Source of the DNA: Silene conica
Taxonomy: Eukaryota > Streptophyta > Magnoliopsida > Caryophyllales > Caryophyllaceae
Direction: 5' to 3'
DNA length: 64,000 nucleotides
Assembly: GCA_029255685.2 (NCBI GenBank)
Contig: CM055319.2
Location: 39,504,530-39,568,529 of the forward strand
Shown here one piece after another: positions 34,201-45,821 of the stretch (position 1 is the stretch's first letter; the number at the start of each line of letters is the position of its first letter). The position numbers and the translations under genes are program-made. The notes beneath the pieces are model-generated. The model saw only the letters and a list, made by a program, of their open reading frames with translations. It searched no databases and had not been told where the DNA came from.

Positions 34201-34844
34201 CCAACTTCATAACGTATTTAAATGCGTATAATAGGCATAAAAATTTAAGTACGATATATGCAACACATAACTATATACATTCATGGCTTAGGGCAACACA
34301 TCCCGCATATCACTAGACATGGATTACAATAACACATGATAAGATCAACTAAATTACTCGTCTTTACAAGGAGTTAAACACCAATATCATATAATAACGA
34401 ATAGTCATTTAATTACCAAATAATCGTATGAACATTTCAAAATACCAAAATCATATGATCACATCACTTTTAAATAACGCTCAACAATTACACATCCATA
34501 TTCTTGATATTTATATTTAACCATCCAGCTCGATTCACATACTGATGTCAATCATAATCTCCAATAACATTATTAGCCACAGTTCACATATTACTTACCT
34601 CATTCTTCTCCTGTAAGAATGTTAGTACAAAATAACTAGGTCGCTATATATATACAATCTACCCACTCCCCAATTGCTCTCATTGGGTTCCCAAGACAGA
34701 ACCGAAAGGGCCCATGGTTTGGTCTGAGGGGGCCCCTAACTCATCCCGTTCCTTTTTGGGGCTCCTATCAGTTTCATCTCGGGGTTCATTTTATTTGACT
34801 CTTCCTACGTTCATTATTATTCATTTGGTTAAGGCCTGAGGATC

Positions 34845-34860
34845 GTTCTCTCTGATACCA
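34845..34860 (-). promoter_or_regulatory. primer-binding site of J
   Basis: Minus-strand TGGTATCAGAGAGAACG begins three bases below the 5' LTR edge (34864). It matches initiator Met tRNA over the first 11 bases. Confidence 0.7.
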
Positions 34861-34863
34861 CTT

Positions 34864-36781
34864 TCTAACACCCCGATTTATTAAGGAGTCTTTAGCAAGA
34901 CATCCTCAGTAAATAGAGCTGTTACTATCTCAGAATATCCGAGGTAGTGCATAACAAAGTAAATCAAACCAAAGTACTTTATATAAAAACTGATAAATTT
35001 TAAACTTTGATGTTACAAATACTACCCAGCGGAAACTAAAGTACAACTGATAACTTCGAAGTATGTGATCTCTAAATCTAAGTCGGTTCGTCCAAGTGCT
35101 CACGCCATCCCATGCTCCCACAGCACCGTCTTTCCTGTCAAGTACTGCTGCCCATCACGGATCATCACAGGTGTCACACGAATACACAGGGTCAACCACG
35201 AGGTTAAGTAGGTAAAATAAACAAAACATAAACAACAATAGAACTGCCACTTCCTCCATCTCCATATCATTCAATCAACCACTCCACCTCTATCACACCA
35301 CACCTTCCATCACAGCTCACCTTCCATCACACCATTCCTCCATCACACCTTTCCTCCATGGCCATATCACAAGTCCCATATCACAAGACCCATATCAGAA
35401 GACCCATTTCACAAACCCCGTTCTCCACAATAGTCAATAATAAACAATCACTGTATATCCATAATTAAATATATTAAGCATACAGTGAGTAATCTCATGT
35501 CATAACACAACCACAACATTAATATCCCCTACCTCAATTGCGGAATGACAACTGACCAGCTGCTAGTAATGTCCCAAGCGGAAACCGTCACCTAAACATA
35601 TATTATATAACGATTATTAACCCCTAACCTAGAATAGTAAGGATTCCAAACATAGTAACTTTCTGACAGTGGAAAGTTTCCTGTAATAAAAACTTTCCAA
35701 AATAGCAACCTTGCCCCAGAATTACAACACCACAAAATTATTGATCATGTTCTCCTTTATTAAACTTAACCACATATAAATAATTGTCACAATATAATAT
35801 CTCAATGTTACTCATAACCAAATACATTAATTAACCATAAAACATTATTAACAAGTTAGCATATACTAATAATCAATCATTAACACAAGTACTTTAATAA
35901 GAATAAACAACTTACTAGCTAACACCAATATGAACGTTTCAAAACAACACCAATAAGAATAAACAATTTCACGAGGGTTGTTGCTTCGGCGGAGTCGGTT
36001 TTCTCTTTGACCCCTCGTCAGGTTGTGCTTTGGAAGTCCCAGCTGGGAGGTTGCTCGTCTGATTGGTTGCGGGTTGTACCTATTTCTGGGTTGGGGCAGA
36101 CTATGAACAATAGGACTTACCGGTGCGTGCTCAGCTATCGTTTGGGGGTTCCACTGTTCCCGGTGTCCTTGCCTTGTCCGGCTTGCTCCCGGGTTTTTGA
36201 TGGAGATATCTTCGGCGATCACGCTGTCTCTTGTGTTAGTGCTGTTGGTGTCAAACATCGGCATAACCTTGTTCGTGATACTCTTCTGGATATTTGCTAC
36301 CGGTCGGGGATTTCTACTGGTCGGGAGGTGGATATTGGGTTGCTCGATGGTGCGGGTGGGCCTTTGCGACCTGCTGATTTGTTGCTCTATTCTTGGGACA
36401 GGGGGCGCGATGTTTGTGTGGATTTGGTTGGGTCTTCTCCTGTGACTCAGTCGGGCATGGCTGATTTTGTGCCGGGAGGGGTGGTGGTTGATGCTGCTAG
36501 GAGGAAGTGCGCCAAGTACAAGGACTTGTGCACGGGGCATGGTTATGGCTTCTTGCCTTTCTCCTTCTCTTCTTTGGGGGAATTAGGGGAAGATGATGTT
36601 TCCTTGCTCAAGCGGATTCAGAAGTTTTCTGTGTCCCAGGATGCCGGATCGCGGAACGCTGCTTTTATTTTTTCTCGCCTTAGTTTTGCTATTGCTAAGG
36701 GAGTGGGCGCCCAGCTAGTTTCGCGGGTGCCCACAAATTTCATGTAATTTCCCCATTATTTTTATAATAATAATAACAAAT

Positions 36782-36842
<61 letters not shown>

Positions 36843-37944
36843 GGATTCTAACAACAATAATTAATAATAATATAGTTATATTATTAACAACAAACAAAAG
36901 ACACCACAAACGACATGTTTAAAACACCAACCGATATACTATCTCCCCAAAACGCAACAACCAGCCCCCACCTCGACAAACTCCTTCTCCATCAACATCA
37001 GCCACCCCTAGCCTCGCCAGAAACACTACCAGGCTCGCCACTGAGTCCTGGTTATTCCTGGAAGGTCAGTGGTTGTAGTCGACACCACCCGCACGACCGA
37101 CTACAACCCACCGAACCGCTGTCATAACCCTGCTCCATTTATTTACATATCAGACCCCAAAACGAAACCCACTCGATTAGTAGGTACAACCACCCTAAAC
37201 CACCGTGACTACCACCATATAGACTTCCTAATTACCATAAATCTAACTACCCTATTACTCAAACCAATCGCGAAAAGAAGAAGCATTGAAATCGCACGCA
37301 ACCCCATGTGTTCTGTACTCTGTTTTGACAGCGTTTGTAACCAACTCAGACACGGTGATAAAACACCACATACGACGGTCAACGATGGTGAAAGACGACT
37401 CCAAACTGACCCAAACACGACTACTAAACTTCATAATTCAACTTTAGGCAAAGATTAGGAACTAATCCAATGACTTACACATAAAACTGACGAAATTAAC
37501 GCAAGGAAGCAGATAAAACAACATAGTTCATGTGGGTGTACCTCCTTTCTCGCGTGAACAACCACCCTTGGCACCCTCTTGACCACCTTGTGAACCCCTC
37601 TCTCTACTCTTGGATGTGGCGGCTGCGAAAGGGGTGAATTGGTTGTGTCTCGAATAGGGTTGGAATAGGGTTTTGGGAGGCGTTAAAAGAGGTGGAAGTA
37701 AAAGTCAGATGTTGTGTTTTGATTATTTCAGAATGTCGATATATGGGCTGTTTAGTTTTGCACGCGAAACGAGGCCTGCTCAAGTACTTACAACTCGTTC
37801 TATTAACTAATACTCAACTCGACATTACACCAATAATATATATAATCTAAAACACGCGTTCATATTATCGAATATATATGCTCAAATATTATCAACACGT
37901 TAATATAAAATAAATTAATTATCGATAAAATATGAGGTATTACA
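34864..37944 (-). repeat. 5' LTR of J, containing a truncated LINE
   Basis: 3,081 bases, about 2.27 kb without the LINE. Its inner edge has TCTAACACCCC where the other LTR has TGTAACACCCC, so the terminal dinucleotide is mutated. Confidence 0.85.
35966..36842 (+). pseudogene. 5'-truncated copy of the restriction-endonuclease LINE
   Basis: Matches the last quarter of the 26470-29646 ORF, open from 35968 to the stop at 36747 and covering the CCHC knuckle and nuclease motifs (GDHAVSC, RHNLVRD, RPADLLL). A different 3' UTR leads into a (TAA)n tract before AAAGGATTC. About 54 of 640 compared bases differ from the other copy, far more than between the host LTRs. The 5' junction has about 18 filler bases resembling nearby LTR sequence (AATAAGAATAAACAA). 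Confidence 0.85.
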
Positions 37945-38250
37945 CTAAGGTTGTCAACCGCAGCCATAAGTCCGTTTTTTGCTACGGTTATTCATTAATA
38001 ACCGTAGCCATAAGTCCATTTTTGCTACGGTTAGTAATTAATAACCGTAGCCATAAATCTATTTTTTGCTACGGTTAGCAATTAATAACCGTAGCCATAA
38101 GTCCTTTTTTTGCCATGGTTAATAATAAATAACCGTAGCCATAAGTCCAGTTTTTTGATAGCCATAAGTCAATTTAAGGCTACGGTTAGTAATAATCAAT
38201 GTAGCCACAAGTTCATTTAACGCTACGGTTGCACAATCGTAGGCAAAGCC
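37945..38250. repeat. left subterminal repeats of the CACTA element, continued
   Basis: Five or six units of about 60 bases, each with GCTACGGTTA...TAACCGTAGCCATAAGTCC. Each unit is an inverted repeat. This is the continuation of 24361-24449 across the J insertion. Confidence 0.8.
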
Positions 38251-39129
38251 CATGCCTTTTGTCTAAGCTAGATTGTCGATTCGTCCAGCTATTATAACAA
38301 ATGGAAGCAAAAATAACTTGGTCTATTTTATAACAAAAATCAATGTGATCAGTTCTACCTACATGTTTCCAATATAATTCAAGTTTTCGATAACATAATA
38401 AGCTAATATTTCATGATCACAAAATACACTAATACCCCTTAAAAATACATACGACAAGTCCATATTTATAGATTGCTTGTCATTTCTCTCCGTGCTTCTC
38501 TTGAAAATTTGATCAATCTACCGAACATCCTAGAGGGGCCGCATCTCCTTCATTAAGAACCTGTAAAATTCATGTTAAAGCCAACTTAAGGAAAATAAAC
38601 ACACAAAGGGAATAAAGACATGAATAGCCTAAGAACCAAATTAGAAAATCAGTGGTGTCCAGCCTAATAGTCCGTCAGCCAGTCCCTCTAAGTAAACCAG
38701 AAGAGAGAAGAAAGCAATAATAGTCTTGCTACACGCCCAACTATGAATATAAACTGATAAAGGCGGCTATATGTCCTTCCCTTTGACAAAAACAAACACA
38801 AACAGGGAAACATGACTAAAATGGAAATTATTCTTTAGTGAAACACGAAAACACCTTTATATGCGTAAAATCTGGGGGACTAGGACCATTTCAATATAAT
38901 TACTCAACCAAAACACTCAATTTTATACTGACTTACTGTGCAGTGTGCAGAATATACTTCTAACAAAAGAGAGGCTGGTATTAGTGTGGATGACAATTGA
39001 TCAAAAGAGACTCTGATAGTTCACTGTGTCATATCAGGTAGAAACAAAGGAATGATAAGTCTCAGATAGTCTAACTTTTGCTGTTTTGGTGAAATGTGCT
39101 TTAACAAGGTAACAAAAAGATCTAGTTGC

Positions 39130-39471
39130 CAGTGCATCAATTATTTCAAGCAACTTACTTTGGTACTTGTTCCCAAGAACCTTGGCAAAACAAACAACAA
39201 ATCTCAGAATCTTGTTAAAATATGAAAATTATCGAGTAAAAAGTAAGTGTTAAAATTAATGCTTACATGAATTGAGTGGTCCTCGGATCAAGGAATGACT
39301 TAACAGAGCTCCATAACAGCCTGAATCCTGATCCAGCATTAATAATGTACATCCTACACAACGACCGCACACAAAAATGTCAACAAAATGATTTACAAGA
39401 ATGTTTTTTTGTTTAATGATGAAAACGGGATGCACCTCAGGATAATTGCCATCGTCTATCATTTGAAGGCA
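39130..39471 (-). pseudogene. captured fragment of a SEC14-like phosphatidylinositol transfer protein gene
   Basis: Three exon-like blocks lie in order on the minus strand. Block a (39471-39436) reads LQMIDDGNYPE, bounded by CAG before and GT after. Block b (about 39362-39273) reads [17 protein letters not shown] and then [13 protein letters not shown]. Block c (about 39186-39130) reads KVLGNKYQSKLLEIIDA. These follow the CRAL-TRIO lipid-binding domain of plant SEC14-like proteins, with short introns between, so DNA rather than mRNA was captured. The next expected residues (SELPEF) are missing. No full gene is present. It lies in the CACTA element close to a PP2A fragment from an unrelated locus. 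The block b acceptor appears mutated. Confidence 0.8.
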
Positions 39472-39867
39472 CTGAACGAGCGAGATTAATCATTCGGTCA
39501 ACAGAGAATAGAACTGATACTAGAAATCAAATGACGTGATTTTGTCCGCACGGACCCACTAAATACCTGCATTCAGTAGAATAAACTAAGTGAGGGAAGT
39601 TTCTGGTGTACCTCATAATTACCAAAAATAAAAAGAATTTAACACAAATAAATGGAACTTCAGTTCACAGAGAATGTTCTACGTTGTATTGGCGGCACAG
39701 AAAAAGTAACAGGAGGACAAAAAAATCTAGCAACTGAAAAAATCAAGGAAGAGCAAGTTAATCTTGCGGAAGTACAACGTCAAATCAACAGAATGGAAAA
39801 GCAAGAATGCACAAAGAGCCAAGGCAGAAATGAAGGACTAGCATAAGCTAAGGACACTAAAACAAAC

Positions 39868-39972
39868 TTGATTAACTTGATCAAGTTTGCTGATTATATT
39901 AAGGCGAACATCGGGAAACTCGTCCTTGAGGAGGGAAAGAAAAATTGGAAGGATTTGCTCGACTGTAGCATC
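39868..39972 (-). pseudogene. captured exon of the PP2A 65-kDa regulatory subunit A gene
   Basis: A 105-base block on the minus strand reads [19 protein letters not shown] and then [16 protein letters not shown], the HEAT-repeat sequence of the plant PP2A scaffold subunit (PP2AA/RCN1 type). It is preceded by TTTTAATACAG and followed by GTTTGT, so both splice sites look kept, and its length is an exact multiple of three. The flanking HEAT repeats are absent. The scaffold subunit holds catalytic and B subunits together; this lone exon cannot do so. The identity rests on my memory of a very conserved family. Confidence 0.85.
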
Positions 39973-40079
39973 CTGTATTAAAACCCAAACAAGTTTCATC
40001 ATGGAAGGGAAATATCTGTACAAATAAACTGGCAAAAATTAAGGGACAAGCTGTGGGTAAAGTGGGTAAACATCATTTA

Positions 40080-40690
40080 TCTTAAAGAACAGGACTGGAG
40101 GGATTATGTACCATGAATCCATTCGTTCTAGGCTTGGCGAAGTATATGTAAGGTAAGGGAGAAAATCATAACTGGGTTTATAGTAGGTAAATGGACAGGC
40201 AGTAGCAATACTTACTCTGCCAGAGAAGGCTATGAATGGCTTCATGGGAACCATCTTGTTCAGCCATGGCATTCTGCAATCTGGAACAGCTGGAATACTC
40301 CAAAGGATGCCTTCATAGCATGGCTTGTTAACAATAATGGTCTGACCCTCAGAGTGAAGTTGTACAATCTTGGATACACAGGGAATCAGCAATGTTGTCT
40401 CTGTGAAAATATGCCTGAAATAGTGGAACACCTGTTCTTTAACAATGATTATAGCAAACTGGTTTTACATCATATTGAGCACTGAAGTGGGATTAAAATT
40501 CATTTTGTGAAGAAGAATTGAGGAGTATAAAGTTCAGACTTTGATCTGGACTGCGTGCTACTATTTCATCTAGCAGCAGCGAAACAATACCAGAGTTAAT
40601 TACGCCTTGCTCGAGCCCAAATATCTTTCTGAGGTGATAAGAAGGCAGGTAAAGTAGAGAACGTGAACAGAAATGGACCCATGAATACTT
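40080..40690 (+). pseudogene. 3' end of an L1-type LINE ORF2 (zinc-binding RVT domain)
   Basis: Plus-strand translation reads YSAREGYEWLHG, then HSAIWNSWNTPKDAFIAWL, CCLCENMPEIVEHLFF and, after a stop, QQRNNTRVNYALLEPK. This order is that of the domain following RT in plant L1 LINEs, and the end resembles the LINE at 51930-53255 (RQRNNARIN). It contains stops, lies inside the CACTA element and has no recognisable tail. Confidence 0.75.
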
Positions 40691-42889
40691 CAAAATGGGG
40701 CTGTTTTTGTGAGTTGTTTTTGTCTCGGTTTTGAGTTGTTATTTTGAGGTTTTTATTTGAACAATAGTAAAGGATATGACTTGAACCAAAGGCTCAAGAC
40801 TAGGATATGACTTAAACCAGAACACGAAGCAAGTTTAAGCCTAAGAGATCATCCAAGATCACGAAGCAAGGACTCACTCTTCTTCATGTACTCGTCCAGA
40901 ACACGAAGCAAGACGGGAACATGGCTCCAAACACGAAGTAATGGAGTTGTTCAAGCACAAAGCAATGAACTACAAAGGGTTTTTAAAAACCTTCTCATTT
41001 TCTTTTTCTTAATTCATCAAATCTGATTTTTACAAGGGTGTTAGCTTGCTTTATATAGGCCAAGCCATTACATCCTAACCATACATTACACTTTGATCTA
41101 ATGGTCTACAAAGAAAGCAGAAAAACCTTACAAAAGCCCTAGGTTACACGCTCAAAATGCACAAAAGAAAGAGCAAAACAAACAGCCCCTTACACATTCT
41201 GTTTTGAAAGCGACTTGTCCTTTGCTTTTGGGGAGACCAAAACAGAATGCTTTAGTCCTTTTCTCTGCAATTTCAGCCCCATTTCTGATCCCCACATACT
41301 TGGCACTTGATCCCCTTTGCTTTACAGGATGCCTCAACAAAAGAGGAAGTCAAGATAGCCACACATTTGTGATGGTGTCCAAAACCGGGCTGGGCAGCAG
41401 TCTCAGAAAAAATGTGCATCTTGCAGAGGGCACATCTCATAGCTCACAATGAATTTAGGGACGTATGATAGCTCTTTGGAAAGCTAAATGAGTTAAAGTT
41501 CACCTCAAAAAAGAATAAACCTCATATCTTGAGTAAATCTTTATTTATTGAAACTTTAGTGCATATAGGTCATGGGCTGTCCAAGAATGTGCAATCTTCT
41601 TGGGACGGCCATAACTCAGGTTATAGACCAGCTATTAAGGTGATTCAAAAGCCATTGTTTTTTTAAGATCTTAAGCTTTCTAATGACACAAAAATCAAAA
41701 GATTTGCATGCATAAAACGTGAGATATGATGCTTGCAAGTCAGGCCACATTTGGATGCAAACGACACCATATGAAGGCTCTCCATTTTAGTGCAGAACGA
41801 TGTCTAAGATAAGTATCAGGGAGATGCACAACTGGAAGAAGAAAGGCAAAGATGGCAGTAGTAGTGAGAATACGCGCTATGTCAGCAATATTGGTTTGGT
41901 TAGACTCTATAGGATAGCAAGATTTATCTATTGTATTCTATAGAAGTCCATAGAAGTTGTTATAGATATTACCAGCCAATGTACTTGTATCAAACCCACA
42001 ATACGAATTACACATTACCAACCTTATATAAACTCACCCTTCATGTACTCCATCAAACTGTCCTTAACCATTACGCAAACTCGATTCTCATCTCACAAAT
42101 AAAAAGCAAACATCAGTCATAACAAAATTCCTCCTGTTTTATTCAAAGGGTAGTCAGTGCCCCTATCATTCTTGATATTCACTAATTCTCATATGAGACG
42201 GTCTCATAATTCATAAATACCACCAACCCTTTATCCATAAAATAATTTTCTACCACATGAAAACGGCAACAATACCATTCATACATCAATCTCAATAACA
42301 ATAAAATACCGCATAAACAACATCAAAGATCAAATTCTGACAGCAAAGATTCAATTTTGATGGGTTTTTTATGAGCTTCCTGATAGCTCATATACTAAAG
42401 TAGTACGTACAACAGGTAGTTATACCATATTCGCACCACACTTCTCAGTTTCCCGAAAAGAGAAGATTCTAATCCTAAGTCAGAAAACCGACCCTCTTCA
42501 ACGCCTTATGGCGACTTTGTGTCTTATCAACAACCAATAACACAAAAAGCAATCCCTAATTAAACAAATTAACAATCCCTAATTAATAATCCCTAAAAAT
42601 GATCTAACAAACTGAAATTATAAACAAAAATTAAACGCACCTTAAAATGTCAATGAGAGGCAGCGACAGTAGGGCGGCTTAACTGGCGGAGTTGCGGCGG
42701 AGCAGTAGTGACGATAGCAGTGGCAACAACAGTGGCAACAGAAGTGGCGAGAGCGGATTTTTTTGTTAGTGAAATTGCTGAAGTGAGGGAAAGGTAGAAT
42801 TGGAAACTGGTTTCAAAAACTATATTAGAGCGGTCATTAAAAATATCGTGACATACTTCATTCTCGGATTTTAAAAAATTAAAAAAATA

Positions 42890-43085
42890 CGTGATTACGG
42901 CTACGGTTCTAAAAAACAACCGTCACATTTTTTTTTTTTTAAAATAGTTTTGGCTACGGTTATTAACTACAACCATAGCTTTTTAAGTTTTGGCCACGGT
43001 TCTTTGAAAACAACCGTAGCCTTTGTAAAAGCTTATTCCCAAAATATTTACGGCTACGGTTATTAACTACAACCGTAGCCATTTG
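42890..43085. repeat. right subterminal repeats of the CACTA element
   Basis: Three inverted units such as GGCTACGGTT attaacta CAACCGTAGCC, matching those at the left end in opposite orientation. Confidence 0.8.
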
Positions 43086-43118
43086 TGCTTGCCAAATGTC
43101 ATTTTTCTACTAGTGGCA

Positions 43119-43800
43119 CCACTTGGTCGGTCGACCAATTGACAGAAGCAGGAAGTCTAAGATCTTTCAGAAAATCCCTTTCTTTTACATCTTATCAGTC
43201 CCGTACTTCATTCAAAATATTTGGGAGCCCTTACCTTCAAATTATGTGAGATTAGTGCTACGAAATAGCACTTTAAAAATGTTGAACGTCGTGAAATATG
43301 TTGTTGGAAACCGGTTTTGCTAGCTTGGCTACTAACCCCACTTGTCCAAAAACGTCTTAACCTCTTTTGCCCTTCACCTCACATATCCTTCATTACCTCA
43401 ATGCATGTGTCAAGGTCACCTAATGAGTATGTTTATGCACGGTTGTAGAATTCTTTCTCATGTTAGATTGCAGGCATATCTTCACGGGTCGAAGTTAGGT
43501 GAGTGTCTTTACAATATACTTTTTTCTATCTTTTACATACACTCACCCTTTTGCTTAAATGTGTGATTTGAGCGACCCGCGAGAGTCCATGGTGAAAAGT
43601 CTCTATAGTCGATAGATTGGCAAGTTTGGCAGCCCCATAAGTCGTTTGCATGATTCTTTTACTTTTGCCTTTTTGACTTTGCATTAAATTGGTTTAGGCT
43701 AACATGTAAATTTCGCTCTGAGATTGAAATCGTTCCATTAGTTTAAGATCGAGTCTAATTCTTGCTTGAGGGCAAATAAGGTTTGGTTTGGGGAATTTAA
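43119..43800 (+). other. non-coding 3' interior of D2, right of the CACTA insertion
   Basis: Continues the match with D1 (11251-11922). No ORF of note. It ends in a purine-rich AGGTTTGGTTTGGGGAATTT just before the 3' LTR, a candidate polypurine tract. Confidence 0.7.
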
Positions 43801-45500
43801 TGCGTGTCCATTTTATGATGTTTTACATCTATTTTCACACGCATTTTAGAACTCATTTACGATGTTTTAGCCTTTATTTCCCAACAATTGTCTACTTTCC
43901 TATTTTTATGCTCTTTTGCAGAATTATGCGGAAAAGAGGCGATTTCAGGCCAAATGCTACCCTCGGGAATTTCGCATAACCAAGAGAACGAAGGAACGAG
44001 GAGGAAACAACATCCAAAGCGCAAACCAAGGACCATAGGGCCGATTTAAGAAGAAATCAGAAGCTGACACACAATTTCAGGCCAAATACTACCCTCGGGA
44101 ATTTCGCATAACCAAGAGAACCAAGGAACGAGGAGGAAACAACACCCAAAGCGCAAACCAAGGACCATAGGGCCGATTTAAGAAGAAATCAGAAGCTGAC
44201 ACACAAGAAAACCGGTCGACCGACCTAGTACCCTGGTCGGTCGACCAAAGTACCTGCTATCTCAAAATTAGAGAATTCAAAATACGAAGACAGAAAACCT
44301 GTTGGGCCCGATAACCGGTCGACCGACCGCGTCACCTTGTCGGTCGACCGAGGCGCAGTTTTCAGAAACTTCCGCAAAGCCCACGCACGCATTAGGTCAA
44401 AGGAGAACGCTTCTAATTTTCTTATTTAAATCTAATTCGTGATTAGGGCTAAGCATCCAACATCATCCAGTATCATCTAGTCTTTAATCTAGTTTTTAAT
44501 CTAGTTTTTACCATCAAGTTTTCTTTAGTTTTATTTAGCATTGTTCTCGGATTCATTCAAACAATCATTCCACGCAATTCAATAAGTTCTTTCTTCTGCC
44601 CTAATTCCTTTCGCGGTAATTCTCCTTTAATTTCAGTTTATCATTGTTATTTTATTAGAATTGCTAGTATCCGGTTAGTGTAGAATCCCGAAACCTTGTC
44701 GTAAATCGCATGTTATTCACATTGTTTGCTATGAATTCTGTTTCTATAATCATTGTTACTGTTATTGTTATCTCTATGAGTAGCTAAACCCTTATGTTAG
44801 GATGTAGGTGATTAATTGCGTAGATGGTTTAAGTTTAGAATCGACCTGTAGCAGACTCTGGTCGACCGACTGGCTTAACTGGTCGGTTGACTGGAGTAGT
44901 CGGTCGATCGACTGAAATAGTTGGTCGATCGACCGACCTCGTGTATGTTTTCGGACTGTTTTGTTTCGTTAATTATAACACCCTATAATGAGACTGAAAT
45001 GAGACTTGTAGGATGTTAGTAATGACTTACCCAAGATTGAAAGATACGGGAAGGGCATTGGTTAACGTTTTAAGACGGCTAGGTTACTAAGACTGAAAGG
45101 TATGTGACCTAGACTTTGTTGACACCCAATATTTGTGAGACCTAGGAACTAATAGCATAGGCCGAAAGGAGCTATTAGGTAACATAGACCGAGAGGATTT
45201 GTTACACACCTTACGCGACTGCAATACATGTTGACCTAGACTTTATACCATCGCAGCTTTTATGAACCAACCATCCTAGCATTCTTTAAACCATAAGTTT
45301 TATTCGTATCTTGTTTTCGTTTTTATTTTATTAGACTTAGTGACAATCAATCAATCAAACCCCCAATTTTGTTACCTTAAGACATCAACTTAGAAAAATA
45401 AACTTTCCCCACCTCCTTGTGGTTCGACCCTTGACTTTCACTATCTAGTTAAAGCTAGGTTTATAAATTTTATCTTTGGCACCCTCAACGACGGGTGTCA
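43801..45500 (+). repeat. 3' LTR of D2
   Basis: 1,700 bases. Longer than the 5' LTR because of a tandem duplication of about 132 bases (43942-44073 and 44074-44205). It holds GTCGACCGACC hairpins at about 44214-44248, 44316-44350 and 44858-44938. Confidence 0.88.
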
Positions 45501-45804
45501 GGGTAAACCAGAAAACTGGTTCCGCTCCACCAAAATAATGTAGTTTGGGTGGAGCTCGAAAGAACCAGTAGTAGGAGTAGGCAAACTGAACCCCTTCGGC
45601 AAATCTTGCACCTTTGGTTGAATATGATCATAGATAGTATTCATGATCTCTATGGATTAGAGTACTCAAGCCTTCCTCTCAAAAACCTGTCTTTTTACTG
45701 TGTAAAAAAAACTAGAATAAAAGGTAAGCAACGGTCTTAATGAACCGAACTTCCTTAAGACAAGGAAAATAAACTAAAAATTAACAAACAAAATTATACC
45801 GTCT

Positions 45805-45821
45805 CCCCGGCAACGGCGCCA
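45805..45821 (-). promoter_or_regulatory. primer-binding site of F
   Basis: TGGCGCCGTTGCCGGGG on the minus strand, the usual Athila/Tat primer site, five bases below the LTR. Confidence 0.8.

Larger units (their letters stand above)
30837..34863 (-). other. non-coding interior of element J
   Basis: About 4 kb of A/T-rich sequence without a credible ORF. Three hairpin modules lie at 30837-31210 (listed separately). 34680-34780 is a G/C-richer block near the primer site. Nothing else is recognisable. Confidence 0.7.
24450..37944 (-). mobile_element. element J: large LTR retrotransposon without coding interior
   Basis: 3' LTR 24450-30836, 5' LTR 34864-37944; on the minus strand LTRs begin TGTAATACC and end in TAACACCCC-type sequence (24450 end GTGTTACA). 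Flanks CTACG (24445-24449) and CTAAG (37945-37949) are a target duplication with one mismatch. The primer site is at 34849-34860. The 4-kb interior has no recognisable protein. Without their LINE insertions both LTRs are about 2.27 kb, and the parts I compared differ by about 3%. Sequence beside the polypurine tract (hairpin GAACTTCG/CGAAGTTC, then AAGGAGGAAAGA) resembles Tekay/Del-type elements, so it may be a deleted relative; that is inference. Confidence 0.85.
24342..43115. mobile_element. non-autonomous CACTA (En/Spm-type) transposon carrying host gene fragments
   Basis: Ends are CACTAGAA at 24342 and TTCTACTAGTG at 43115, with a 3-base duplication GCA (24339-24341, 43116-43118). Rejoining the flanks gives the uninterrupted sequence of D1 near 11250, a natural empty site. 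Subterminal repeats built on GGCTACGGTT...AACCGTAGCC lie at both ends (24361-24449, 37945-38250, 42890-43085). Without nested element J it is about 5.3 kb. No transposase is recognisable. Inside are exon-intron pieces of a SEC14-like gene, one PP2A-A exon, and a LINE fragment. 38250-39100 and 40700-42890 show no gene I recognise; 41000-41110 and 42000-42110 have TATATA-containing, LTR-promoter-like sequence. Confidence 0.92.
15378..45500 (+). mobile_element. D2: non-autonomous Athila/Tat-like LTR retrotransposon with nested insertions
   Basis: 5' LTR 15378-16936 and 3' LTR 43801-45500, both TGCGTGTCC...GGGTGTCA. An Asp-tRNA-type primer site follows at 16942 (TGGCGTCGTCGCC). Gag, a zinc knuckle and an aspartic protease are recognisable, but no RT, RNase H or integrase. 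A solo E LTR (18289-21254) and a CACTA transposon (24342-43115) are nested. It lies within F's gag. Flanks are CATCA on the left and GGGTA on the right, so there is no target duplication, and about two bases seem lost between them. Confidence 0.85.

Noticed and set aside
39130..39972. A functional host gene (SEC14 or PP2A)
   Set aside because: Only isolated exons of two unrelated genes are present, inside a transposon, with one damaged splice site.
40039..40431. 130-residue ORF on the minus strand
   Set aside because: The opposite strand reads as the zinc-binding domain of a LINE, so this is its antisense shadow.
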